A stretch of DNA of 64,000 bases from Schizochytrium sp. CCTCC M209059. Lineage: Eukaryota; Sar; Bigyra; Thraustochytrida; Thraustochytriidae. The stretch is from contig KN805378.1 in assembly GCA_000818945.1 (NCBI GenBank), positions 643,488 to 707,487 of the forward strand, in the 5' to 3' direction. A model generated the notes under the pieces. It was not told where the DNA came from. It made no database searches and saw only the letters and a list, made by a program, of their open reading frames with translations. Below, one piece after another: positions 1-8,242 of the stretch. The first letter of the stretch is position 1, and the number at the start of each line of letters is the position of its first letter. The position numbers and the translations under genes were made by a program.

Positions 1-2
1 TT

Positions 3-1817
3 CACATTCCATCGCCTCATGACATACGCGGGTCCCTTCCTCCAGATGTGACGTCCTCTTCTCAGCACTCGCACCAGACACATTCACACTATGCGCCGCC
101 CTATAATTATACACAGCAGGTACACCCTTTTGCAAATCGTCACGCCTTTAACAACGAACCATCACTCACGCAACAGCATGCACCTCCACCCGATCCAGCG
201 GGGTTTTCCGCACAGCTAAACTCGCGAACCTTTGTTCCAAGGCCAGCAAGCTCACCCTACACACACATTTCGTCACCCCCATTCGCTGCTTCTTCTTCTT
301 CTTCGACGCACGCTCCCTCATCGCAGACGCAGACGCAGACGCAGGCGCATGGCAATGTGTCTGGCCCATCTGCAAGCACAGCCGAGAGCGCACAAAAGAA
401 GCCCACACCCCGCGCCACAATTGTATCTGATACTCGCGAAGACCCTGCGCCGCCCGGCGCTCTCACTTTTGACCAGGTCTACGACCTTTTATCGCGTGCT
501 GCAGAAGGAGAGTTTGAAGACTCCATTGCTCGTCGACATGGCGTCAGCCCTGTGAACCCAGAGGGCCCGAGAAGCTTTTATGTTGTCGATCGAACGAATG
601 GGGCAGATGTCTCCAATCTCTACGAAGTGGAGCAAAACCTCGCGCGGGCTGTGCGTCTTCGCTCCACGAAAAAATTCCACTGGATTGACGCGCAAAATGG
701 TCTCCAATATCGCGAACTTGCGCAAAAGGAGCGCAAGACGGGCAAGATTCTTGATTTTAGCGGATGTGTCTACACGCTGGCCGCGCGTAAATCCAAGGAC
801 GCGCCGCGTGAGATCCCGTTTCCCAACCTCCAATTTCTCCAGGTCTGGTACCTTCGCGAGTTTCCCAAGAATTCGCGCGCCGCGAGGAACAATAGGCTAC
901 AGAATCAACATTCCCCTGCATCCTCACCTTCTGCCGCAGGACCGCCCATTGTATCGCCATCGAGCTCTCCGGTTGCCTACCCTTCGCCCGCGGCGTCAGT
1001 GTCTTCGGGAGGTCTCGATTCCACCGCCTCTGCTCAAGTTCGAAGCGCCGCTGTGCCAGCTTTTGTGGCGGCAGCCTCCTCTGCGAGCACATCGCACGTT
1101 GCATCGTCGTCCACCCGGCTCAAAAAGGAGCACACTGAGCCTGACGAAGCGCCCGAATTCCGGAGTCTCGCAATTAGCGAGCCTGCACCGGCGCCGCGTC
1201 TCGGTCCATCTGATGAAGTGCAGCGCGTTGCCTTTGAGATTTACAATCGCACGTGCTCCACGCTCGACCCACAAGAGTGGAAAAGCTGGACGGAAAAGTA
1301 CGGTGGCTTTTTGCGCTCCGAAAACTTTGCAAAGGCATTACGTCTCTACATTTCTCGTGATGATCCCCGACTCAAAGAGGACTTCTTGTTTCCTGCAAAG
1401 CAAGCCCTCATCGACGGTCTGCCTGTAGGAAATTTTAGAGCGACTGTTGACGTCGACATTACGACAAATGGCGGCACCTGTGTCTTTAGCGACAAGGTCT
1501 TCAATGAAATTGTGGGTCAAGACCCACTTGGCATGAAAGGGTTCTTTGTCTCTGTTCTATCTCCGCTGCAGCGTCTGTGCATGTCGCGTGTCTGGCTCAA
1601 GCGCATTCACGAATCGGGACAGTCGTATCTCGAATATTTTGCCACCTCGCGCATTACCCAGGGCGCATTCACGCTGCGGAGCGGAGAAGTCAAGGTCCTG
1701 CGCAGCGACAACCGCGTTCTTCGAGACGAGGACGGAAATCCCTTCATCCATGTGCGTGTTCAGGATCTTTCACACCTGTACCCGGACATCGTGTCTTTAC
1801 CTCCATTTCTCGAGTAG
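3..1817 (+). CDS. Hypothetical protein, 5'-truncated, possible PAS-like C-terminal region
   Basis: The frame is open from the left edge and has no ATG in its first several hundred codons: the codon at 48 is GTG and everything upstream to position 3 is sense. The true start therefore lies outside the window or in an upstream exon. The N-terminal ~130 residues are low-complexity (Ser, Gln, His, Pro), including a short GACGCA-type run near 321-345. A conserved-looking globular stretch follows (about 455-870), then another Ser/Pro/Ala linker. The C-terminal block (about 1200-1817) has a segment reading FSDKVFNEIVG...LGMKGFF that resembles the core of a PAS fold, but this is weak. I do not recognise the family. 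It ends at TAG 1815-1817, just before the assembly gap. Confidence 0.7.
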   Translation, partial: HIPSPHDIRGSLPPDVTSSSQHSHQTHSHYAPPYNYTQQVHPFANRHAFNNEPSLTQQHAPPPDPAGFSAQLNSRTFVPRPASSPYTHISSPPFAASSSSSTHAPSSQTQTQTQAHGNVSGPSASTAESAQKKPTPRATIVSDTREDPAPPGALTFDQVYDLLSRAAEGEFEDSIARRHGVSPVNPEGPRSFYVVDRTNGADVSNLYEVEQNLARAVRLRSTKKFHWIDAQNGLQYRELAQKERKTGKILDFSGCVYTLAARKSKDAPREIPFPNLQFLQVWYLREFPKNSRAARNNRLQNQHSPASSPSAAGPPIVSPSSSPVAYPSPAASVSSGGLDSTASAQVRSAAVPAFVAAASSASTSHVASSSTRLKKEHTEPDEAPEFRSLAISEPAPAPRLGPSDEVQRVAFEIYNRTCSTLDPQEWKSWTEKYGGFLRSENFAKALRLYISRDDPRLKEDFLFPAKQALIDGLPVGNFRATVDVDITTNGGTCVFSDKVFNEIVGQDPLGMKGFFVSVLSPLQRLCMSRVWLKRIHESGQSYLEYFATSRITQGAFTLRSGEVKVLRSDNRVLRDEDGNPFIHVRVQDLSHLYPDIVSLPPFLE

Positions 1818-1829
1818 CCTACCCCCCCC

Positions 1830-2387
1830 NNNNNNNNNNNNNNNNNNNNNNNNNNNNNNNNNNNNNNNNNNNNNNNNNNNNNNNNNNNNNNNNNNNNNNN
1901 NNNNNNNNNNNNNNNNNNNNNNNNNNNNNNNNNNNNNNNNNNNNNNNNNNNNNNNNNNNNNNNNNNNNNNNNNNNNNNNNNNNNNNNNNNNNNNNNNNNN
2001 NNNNNNNNNNNNNNNNNNNNNNNNNNNNNNNNNNNNNNNNNNNNNNNNNNNNNNNNNNNNNNNNNNNNNNNNNNNNNNNNNNNNNNNNNNNNNNNNNNNN
2101 NNNNNNNNNNNNNNNNNNNNNNNNNNNNNNNNNNNNNNNNNNNNNNNNNNNNNNNNNNNNNNNNNNNNNNNNNNNNNNNNNNNNNNNNNNNNNNNNNNNN
2201 NNNNNNNNNNNNNNNNNNNNNNNNNNNNNNNNNNNNNNNNNNNNNNNNNNNNNNNNNNNNNNNNNNNNNNNNNNNNNNNNNNNNNNNNNNNNNNNNNNNN
2301 NNNNNNNNNNNNNNNNNNNNNNNNNNNNNNNNNNNNNNNNNNNNNNNNNNNNNNNNNNNNNNNNNNNNNNNNNNNNNNNNNNNNNNN
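1830..2387. other. Assembly gap (run of N)
   Basis: 558 unknown bases flanked by C-rich sequence on both sides (eight Cs immediately before, CCCACCCCC after). The flanks suggest a homopolymer or C-rich simple repeat that broke the assembly, or an arbitrary-size scaffold join. Reading frames running through the Ns are meaningless. Confidence 0.97.
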
Positions 2388-2787
2388 CCCACCCCCATCC
2401 TCTCCGCACACGCGAACCAAGTTCGCATGCTCGAAACAAGCACTTCAAAGGTGCTCGTCGCACTATCTATCATGTTTCCTAAACAAACACCTGAACCCAC
2501 CTGATTGATTCCTTGCGATAACGTTTGGGTTGCTTTTTACTCTCTCGCGCGCTCTTTCTCGCTCTCTCTTTCTCCAGAGAGCATCTTCGTTGCTGCCAAG
2601 ACCTCCGAGACAGAATTTCAAAGTTTGGCAGGCAGGTATACATACGTGTACATAAATTATCAGATTGTCGGTAGAGTCTTCATAGGGCAAACAACACCAT
2701 GACGAAGAGCCTTTGGTTGGTTTAGTCACTTTTGCTGCTCCAAAGCTTCGCTCGTCGGCCGAAAAAAGGGGACAGCTCGCAGCCATG
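2388..2787. other. Intergenic, no gene seen
   Basis: About 400 bp between the gap and the 3' end of the vWA/XKR gene. It contains a CT-rich pyrimidine stretch (about 2537-2577) and no supported coding region. Confidence 0.5.
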
Positions 2788-5550
2788 TTAGACTTGCGTC
2801 ATCTCCGTTCCAGAAGTAGACTTGGGCGTATTCGGTGGTTGAGGGGTTACAGCCTGCGCAGTCGGCGACGATGTTTCGTCCACTGCCTCGGAGACAGGGT
2901 TGCCTTGGTCTTGGGATGCTTCCTCAGGCGAAAGCCCTTGCCTTGGATTTACAGCCTTGTTTGTTTTCCGCCTGCGATGCTGACGGCGCTTCTGCGTTTG
3001 CGCAATCGCCATTGTTGCTGTACTCACAGGCTCCACAAAAAGGCCAAGGCCGACAGGCAGCTCATCCGGTGAGCGCCCGACCACGGCGACGTAAACAATG
3101 AGCTGCTGCACGACGCGGAGTATAAGAAAGCCCGAGAAACCCAGCGAAAGCGCCGAAGCCACACTCCAACTGTTTAGTAAAAGACCGTTCGCGAGTTGTA
3201 CCGAAAATTGCGGCACGCTCTCGACCGCGACCTCGAGAAGTCTCATCCGATTAAAGGCTGCCGGATCAAAAGGTGGGTCTTCGATGCGCACGCGAGGCGC
3301 AGGGGAGTCCGGTCGCCCACGGATGCGAGCGTTGATGCGCTGCAGCCAGGCTCGAGCCACGCCACAAAGAAATCCACTGTCAGGATCCAGCAAAAAGGTG
3401 CGTTTCACACGCCCAAACGGCAAGACCTTCATGGCGTACAAAAAGAAACCAACCGTCCACCATGCGATACTCCCAATCAAGAGGAGGAGCGTGCGCTCCG
3501 TGCGGATAAGCATTGCGTTACCGAAGTGAAGTCGAACTGGATTCCTTTTGAGCCACAGCATATAAGGAAGCACTGTCAGCGCTACTGACGTGCAGCTCAG
3601 TCCAAAGAGCAGCGCGTTAAAGTACGGCTCTTGCGTCAGATAAAAGATATCTGTCATGAGGTCGCCCGTTGAGGCCACGACATCGAGCGAAATGTCGAGG
3701 CCGACCCACCCAAGGCTTCCAAGCGCCAAAAGGACTGGCAGGAAGAGACTTGCGCAAATGATGTAGACTAGCACACGCCCATTACCATTTCGGTCCCACA
3801 CAAAGAAACACTCCCCATCCGAGTCGTATGAGCCTTTAGGACATACACCAAGCTCGTCAGAGTAATTACCATCGGGCACAGAACCCTCTGTTTCGTTGAC
3901 AGCTGCGCTGGGCATCAGCGTTGGCGTCGCTGTTGGCGTTCTCGTGCGCAGGGTTGCCGAGTGACCAGTTGGAGAACTGCTAGGTTGCTCCACGACAGGT
4001 TCGGTAGGGGCCTTCGTTGGGCTTCTTGTCGAGTCTCCTCCTCCCGTGGCCACAAACGACGTTGGCGCTGGGCTTGGTACCTTGGTAGGATCGCTTTGCA
4101 AAGGCGTCTGCGTCGGCCTTGTAGTTGGGCTTTGCGATGGTGCGGGTGTGGAACCTAACGTGGGCGCCAGTGTCGGTAATGGTACAGGAGGTTCTGTCGG
4201 GGCGCTCGTGGGCGACTTTGAGGGATAGTTTGTTGGGGTCGATGTAGGTTTTTGCGTTGGATAGTCTGTTGGTGATTGTGTCGGAAGCATTGTTGGCGAC
4301 GTTGAAGGATGGCGCGTGGGCCTCAAGCTTGGCGCTCGTGAGGGAGCATCTGTTGGTGCGTCCGTCGGCCGACTCGTAGGCTGGGTAGGTGCTCGTGTGG
4401 GGGATGTGCTTGGTGCTGGAGTCGCGGTGCGTGTTGGTGCTTGCGTCGGAACCTTTGTTGTCGGACTCTGTGTGGGGTCGAAAGAGGGCCTGCTGGTGGA
4501 GGTACTTCCGGTGGTCTCGTTGAAGAAAATTGATGGAGCCACTGTCGCAAAGGTTGAAGGACCTTTCGACGGACTCATCGTGGGTTCTAGCGTCTCACGA
4601 TCTGAGCTATTTGTTATCAAAGGTCCCGGCGTTGGCGCGGGCGTCAAGGACAGCGAAGTCTGCGCTGTTGGGCTCGCCGAAGGAGCTCGTGTTGGATTTA
4701 ACGTGGGCTGCACCGTTGGGTGCGCCGTTGGAACCTGTGTTGGACTCGATGTGAGGATACGCGTTGGGCTCAATGTGGGAGACAATGTAGGACTCCCGCT
4801 CGGTGATAGTGTCGGAGATGTACTGGGAGCCATTGTTGGACTCGCGGTGATGTTTGGTGTTGGGCGCATTGTAGGGTAAAGCGTTGGTGTCAACGTGGGT
4901 GATTGTGTCGGGAGGTAAAGTCCAAGATCAGAGGGCTCGAGTTCGTCGATGCTTGTCATGTACAACCTCGTCATCGTTGTCGCGACTTGCATCAGACCTG
5001 TAGAGTTTGATGAGAAAAATACGTTGATCACCTGGACACCAGCCTTTTCAAGTGCGTCAAGGTGCGCTCCCATCTCTTGCGAGTCTTCATTGTAAAAAGG
5101 AGTGTCTGAGAGGACTAGCAAGCGTTGTCTTCGGTTCAGGTTCGCCTTTTTGGTCGCATAACTTTCGACTTTGGCTAGCGCAAGCTCGCCGCAAACGCCA
5201 GTGCCGGGGTAGACATCTGGAAAGGATTCGAGTGCTTTCTGAATATTCCTTGCCTTGGGTGTCGGCTTGAGGAGCTCTACACCAAGCGTTGCATCCTCGT
5301 CACAGCGCAGTGCGGTCACGCCGAGGCGGGCGCTTCTCCCGGTCTCGCCGATTTTTATGCAAAAGCTGTTCGCTACGTCCATAACCTCTTGCACAAAGGA
5401 AGCATATATCTCGAAGGCCGACGCCTCTGCAGCTGCGCTCGAAGCATCGATGGCAACATAGACTTCGACGTCGCAGGCTGCCGAGGCACGTCCCACCAGC
5501 ACTGCTGCTAGGCCCGCGATGAAGAGCCCAAGATATGTGCTACGGGGCAT
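2788..5550 (-). CDS. Secreted/membrane vWA domain - PT-repeat stalk - XK-related multi-pass protein
   Basis: 920 residues from the ATG at 5550, chosen because it opens directly on a signal peptide (MPRSTYLGLFIAGLAAVLV, then a small-residue ASA cleavage region). Upstream in-frame ATGs at 5652 and 5691 would bury it. Residues ~25-210 form a von Willebrand A fold: a central strand ending AIDASS (a slightly off DxSxS MIDAS) and a later strand LLVLSDTP supplying the other metal-site Asp. Residues ~212-550 are a mucin-like stalk of PT/PS at 3-4 residue spacing, common on stramenopile surface proteins. Residues ~583-823 hold several membrane segments with GDLMTDIF and EVAVESVPQFSVQ. These match the XK-related/CED-8 signatures (D..TD and E..PQ), a family containing phospholipid scramblases. 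The ~100-residue tail is basic then Ser/Pro-rich and probably cytosolic. Surface adhesion or sensing coupled to a membrane protein is inference. Confidence 0.8.
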   Translation of the reverse strand: MPRSTYLGLFIAGLAAVLVGRASAACDVEVYVAIDASSAAAEASAFEIYASFVQEVMDVANSFCIKIGETGRSARLGVTALRCDEDATLGVELLKPTPKARNIQKALESFPDVYPGTGVCGELALAKVESYATKKANLNRRQRLLVLSDTPFYNEDSQEMGAHLDALEKAGVQVINVFFSSNSTGLMQVATTMTRLYMTSIDELEPSDLGLYLPTQSPTLTPTLYPTMRPTPNITASPTMAPSTSPTLSPSGSPTLSPTLSPTRILTSSPTQVPTAHPTVQPTLNPTRAPSASPTAQTSLSLTPAPTPGPLITNSSDRETLEPTMSPSKGPSTFATVAPSIFFNETTGSTSTSRPSFDPTQSPTTKVPTQAPTRTATPAPSTSPTRAPTQPTSRPTDAPTDAPSRAPSLRPTRHPSTSPTMLPTQSPTDYPTQKPTSTPTNYPSKSPTSAPTEPPVPLPTLAPTLGSTPAPSQSPTTRPTQTPLQSDPTKVPSPAPTSFVATGGGDSTRSPTKAPTEPVVEQPSSSPTGHSATLRTRTPTATPTLMPSAAVNETEGSVPDGNYSDELGVCPKGSYDSDGECFFVWDRNGNGRVLVYIICASLFLPVLLALGSLGWVGLDISLDVVASTGDLMTDIFYLTQEPYFNALLFGLSCTSVALTVLPYMLWLKRNPVRLHFGNAMLIRTERTLLLLIGSIAWWTVGFFLYAMKVLPFGRVKRTFLLDPDSGFLCGVARAWLQRINARIRGRPDSPAPRVRIEDPPFDPAAFNRMRLLEVAVESVPQFSVQLANGLLLNSWSVASALSLGFSGFLILRVVQQLIVYVAVVGRSPDELPVGLGLFVEPVSTATMAIAQTQKRRQHRRRKTNKAVNPRQGLSPEEASQDQGNPVSEAVDETSSPTAQAVTPQPPNTPKSTSGTEMTQV

Positions 5551-6880
5551 TCGTCCCAGCCCTCCTGCGACGGGAAGGTCTCGTCGCCTGCGACGAGGGA
5601 AGCCTATTCGGGAACTGTCGGTTATGACGGCGCGCTCTTTTCGCCATGTCATGGCGGGCGGGTGGTGCAGAGCGGGGCAAAGAAAGAGCATGCCTCCACG
5701 TTGGTATTGAAACGACAAGGTACCGAAATGTGGCGAGCGAGTAGCCAGCGCGCGCTAGGTGACCGGGCCCGCCCAAAGCACCGACACTGCGGCGGCCGTC
5801 TTCGTTCGGTTTCTGCTGCTATGCGACCCACGTCCGCCACCAGTGCCGTGCGCACGCGGATGCGTGCCTGCATGCTGCATGCGTGTCCGCACATCTGCAC
5901 GCCGCGAAGAAGCCTTCCGTTGCTGAAGACAGCACTGTTGACGTGAATGCAAGACACGAATTCTTGGCTCAACAAACTTGAAGCCACGGGCGGGCGGGAA
6001 GGCGAGCTTGCAGGCCCAAGACCTTGAGTCGTCGCGTGCTCGGCATTCGTTTCATTTTGACTGTGGGGATGGGGGAGGGTTGTTTTTCTTCTTTGGGCGC
6101 CATGAATCGATTAATGAATAACAATCTCCGAGCGCACATTCCGCGAGCGACGCTGCCCAGAAGAGTTGCTGCTGCCGCCGCGCAGCGACCAGCGCGCGGC
6201 AGCAGCAGCAGCATGGCGAAGAAGGCCGGATCGCTGCAACGGGACCATGGCAAGGGCGGGCGCTCGATTGTGCTTTTTTCCGCGCGTCGATTGATAGTGA
6301 GTTGGGACGGATAGGATGGTAAGAAAGAGACGTTACAAAAAGGACTGGCGGTGGCCAGGGCCGGCGCCGGCGCGCGACGAGGGGCTTTTGCGAAAGAAAA
6401 TCAAATTGAAATGAGCCCACCTTGTCATCCTTCCACTCCAACTTCGAGTCTGTCTCCTCTTTTTCTTCTTCACAATTCTGCTTTCTTTCATTCACATGTC
6501 AGTCTTCCACGCTCTATTCTTCTTGTGTGCACCCCCGGTGATTGCTAATTGGCGAATTGGCTGGCACCGAGGCTGAAGCAACCAAAAATTGCTAATGATG
6601 AAAAGCGCCTTGTCTCGAGGTCTCCGTAAGCTTCGCTGCAGGATGAGCAAGAAGAGCAAGAAATAGGTGTTAAAGCCAAACACCTGGCGACCACTCGAAC
6701 GTAATAAGAGTCGTGAGATGCAAAGACAAGCTATGATCTTCAGCTTCAGCTTTGGACCTACTCACATTGCGAGAGAGATGAATAAACATGGCCTTATTTA
6801 TGAAGGAGAATGCTTCAGAATGGGACCTTCTTGTGAACATACATGAGCGCGGCCGTGCGGGAAAAAGTGAACAAATCAAT
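5551..6880. other. Intergenic region upstream of the vWA/XKR gene
   Basis: About 1.3 kb between the start of the vWA/XKR gene and the end of DDI1, both on the minus strand. Only short open frames are present, without family resemblance, and no tRNA-like internal promoter box was seen. A pyrimidine-rich stretch ending in CAG (about 6420-6500, plus strand) looks like a splice acceptor, but no exon could be tied to it. It presumably holds the 5' UTR/promoter of the minus-strand gene. Confidence 0.45.
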
Positions 6881-7750
6881 CTACGTGTGGCGCGCGTACT
6901 CGGGCGTCTCGCTTTCGCTGAGAAAGGGAACGAGCTCCTCTGGCTCGCCAATGTGAAGACAGTCATTGCGAAGATCTATCATGGCCTGATGCCTCCGGAG
7001 CATGTCAAGTCCTAGCAAAAGCTCAATGTCCTGTGTAGCGTCAATGACGGAAAAGCCGCAGTTGTACAGCTGCGAACCGATCTTGATGGGTGCAATGTGC
7101 ACCCGCCCTAGAATCTGTGCCGACCCAACGCCCACGGCTACACCTGCAAATCGACGGTCCACGAGACGCATGATTCCACATCGCTCGGCACAAGCGCGCG
7201 ACATGACCGTCGTCTGTGCACCCGAGTCGATAAAGGCCTTCACCGGCACATTATTCACTTCAGTGTCAATATAGAGCATCAGCACACGCACAAAGGATTC
7301 GGGCGATTCCTCCATGGCCCGTTGCATGTTCTCACTGACATTGCGAGCGGTAATCTGCGATTCGATCAAGGCTTGCTCGCGGAGTTCCTCCTCGGACATG
7401 CGCGGGAGTGAGGCTCGGAGGCTTCGGCGAATTCGCTCGCCCAAACCAACTCGGCTTTGCCTCTGTCCTTCTTGCTGGAGTTGTCCTTCTTGCTGGCTGT
7501 ATCCAATTGCTGATCCTGTTGCTTCCGCCGGAAGTACGCGCAGCGCCATGAGGTCCTCGTCCTCGACGCCGACATCGCTGAGCAGCGCATCGTCGGGGAG
7601 AACCTCGTCCTTGTAGCTGATCTCGAGGCGTCCCGGGCTCACCTCCATTTCGGCAGCGGCCACAGCCTTGACATCGTCCACCTGCGCGCCGCTGCCCACT
7701 TCGACCCGCAGCACGGCATCCGCTCCGGTCACCGCTAGCGTCAGCTGCAT
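6881..7750 (-). CDS. DDI1: DDI1-like retropepsin aspartyl protease with ubiquitin-like domain
   Basis: 289 residues from ATG 7750; the upstream open frame is low-complexity leader translated from microsatellite DNA. Residues 1-~74 are a ubiquitin-like domain (MQLTLAV at the N-terminus, a YKDEVLPDDALLSDVGV stretch typical of the fold). A helical linker follows (about 105-150, RMSEEELREQALIESQ), corresponding to the helical domain of Ddi1. Residues ~155-280 are the retropepsin-like domain, with the catalytic motif DSGAQTTVMS near residue 175 and the flap/closing LGLDMLRRHQ. Ddi1 proteins are ubiquitin-directed shuttle proteases that dimerise to form one active site. There is no C-terminal UBA domain; the protein ends about 25 residues after the protease core, as in several protist homologues. 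The catalytic Asp is intact. Confidence 0.93.
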   Translation of the reverse strand: MQLTLAVTGADAVLRVEVGSGAQVDDVKAVAAAEMEVSPGRLEISYKDEVLPDDALLSDVGVEDEDLMALRVLPAEATGSAIGYSQQEGQLQQEGQRQSRVGLGERIRRSLRASLPRMSEEELREQALIESQITARNVSENMQRAMEESPESFVRVLMLYIDTEVNNVPVKAFIDSGAQTTVMSRACAERCGIMRLVDRRFAGVAVGVGSAQILGRVHIAPIKIGSQLYNCGFSVIDATQDIELLLGLDMLRRHQAMIDLRNDCLHIGEPEELVPFLSESETPEYARHT

Positions 7751-8242
7751 GGTAGCTCCGCAGTCGCGCTCGCTCGCTCGCTCGCTCGCTCGTTCGTTCG
7801 CTTGAAGGCTCGTTCGCTCGATTGGACTTTGCATGTGTCGCTGGCACGTGCAGACACACATTAACCAAAAAAATAAAGCAAGAAGACGCAAAGGTGCAAA
7901 AGGCGAAAAAAGCTTAAGCAGAGAAAGAAGAAAAAGAAGATTGAATTGAAGAAGAAGAAGAAGCCTACACGAGGACGAATGAAAATGGTCGAGAAGCGGC
8001 TGCGGCCAGCGCAAGCCAGAAACAGGCCAAGGATACGTACTCACGACTAGACCTACAACAACAACAACAATAACAACGCAATTTGTGCTTGCCGGCTTCG
8101 AGACGTAAAAAATGAAGATGCGCTCAAGCGGAGAGTGCCAAGAGCCGGCGGGTCACCCATAACTGAACTCTCGCGCTGGATGCATGGCCGCTAGTGTCGT
8201 TATCTGTGCAGGCCTTTGAGTGGCTTCCAACACCCAACTTTG
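7751..8242. other. Intergenic with simple repeats, DDI1 upstream region
   Basis: About 490 bp between two minus-strand genes. It contains a GCTC/GTTC tetranucleotide run (about 7769-7803), a GAA run (about 7945-7960) and an AAC/AAT run (about 8053-8079). It likely carries the DDI1 5' UTR and promoter; no gene seen. Confidence 0.5.

Noticed and set aside
48..1817. Treating GTG at 48 as the start of the first gene
   Set aside because: GTG is not a normal nuclear start in eukaryotes and the frame is open to the window edge; the gene is 5'-partial.
1546..2508. Open frames crossing the run of Ns
   Set aside because: Unknown bases produce no stops; there is no evidence of coding on either flank.
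5969..6253. Minus-strand 94-codon frame including MAPKEEKQPSPIPTVKMK
   Set aside because: It opens at TTG, the ATG-initiated part is only ~44 residues, and I see no domain or splice continuation.
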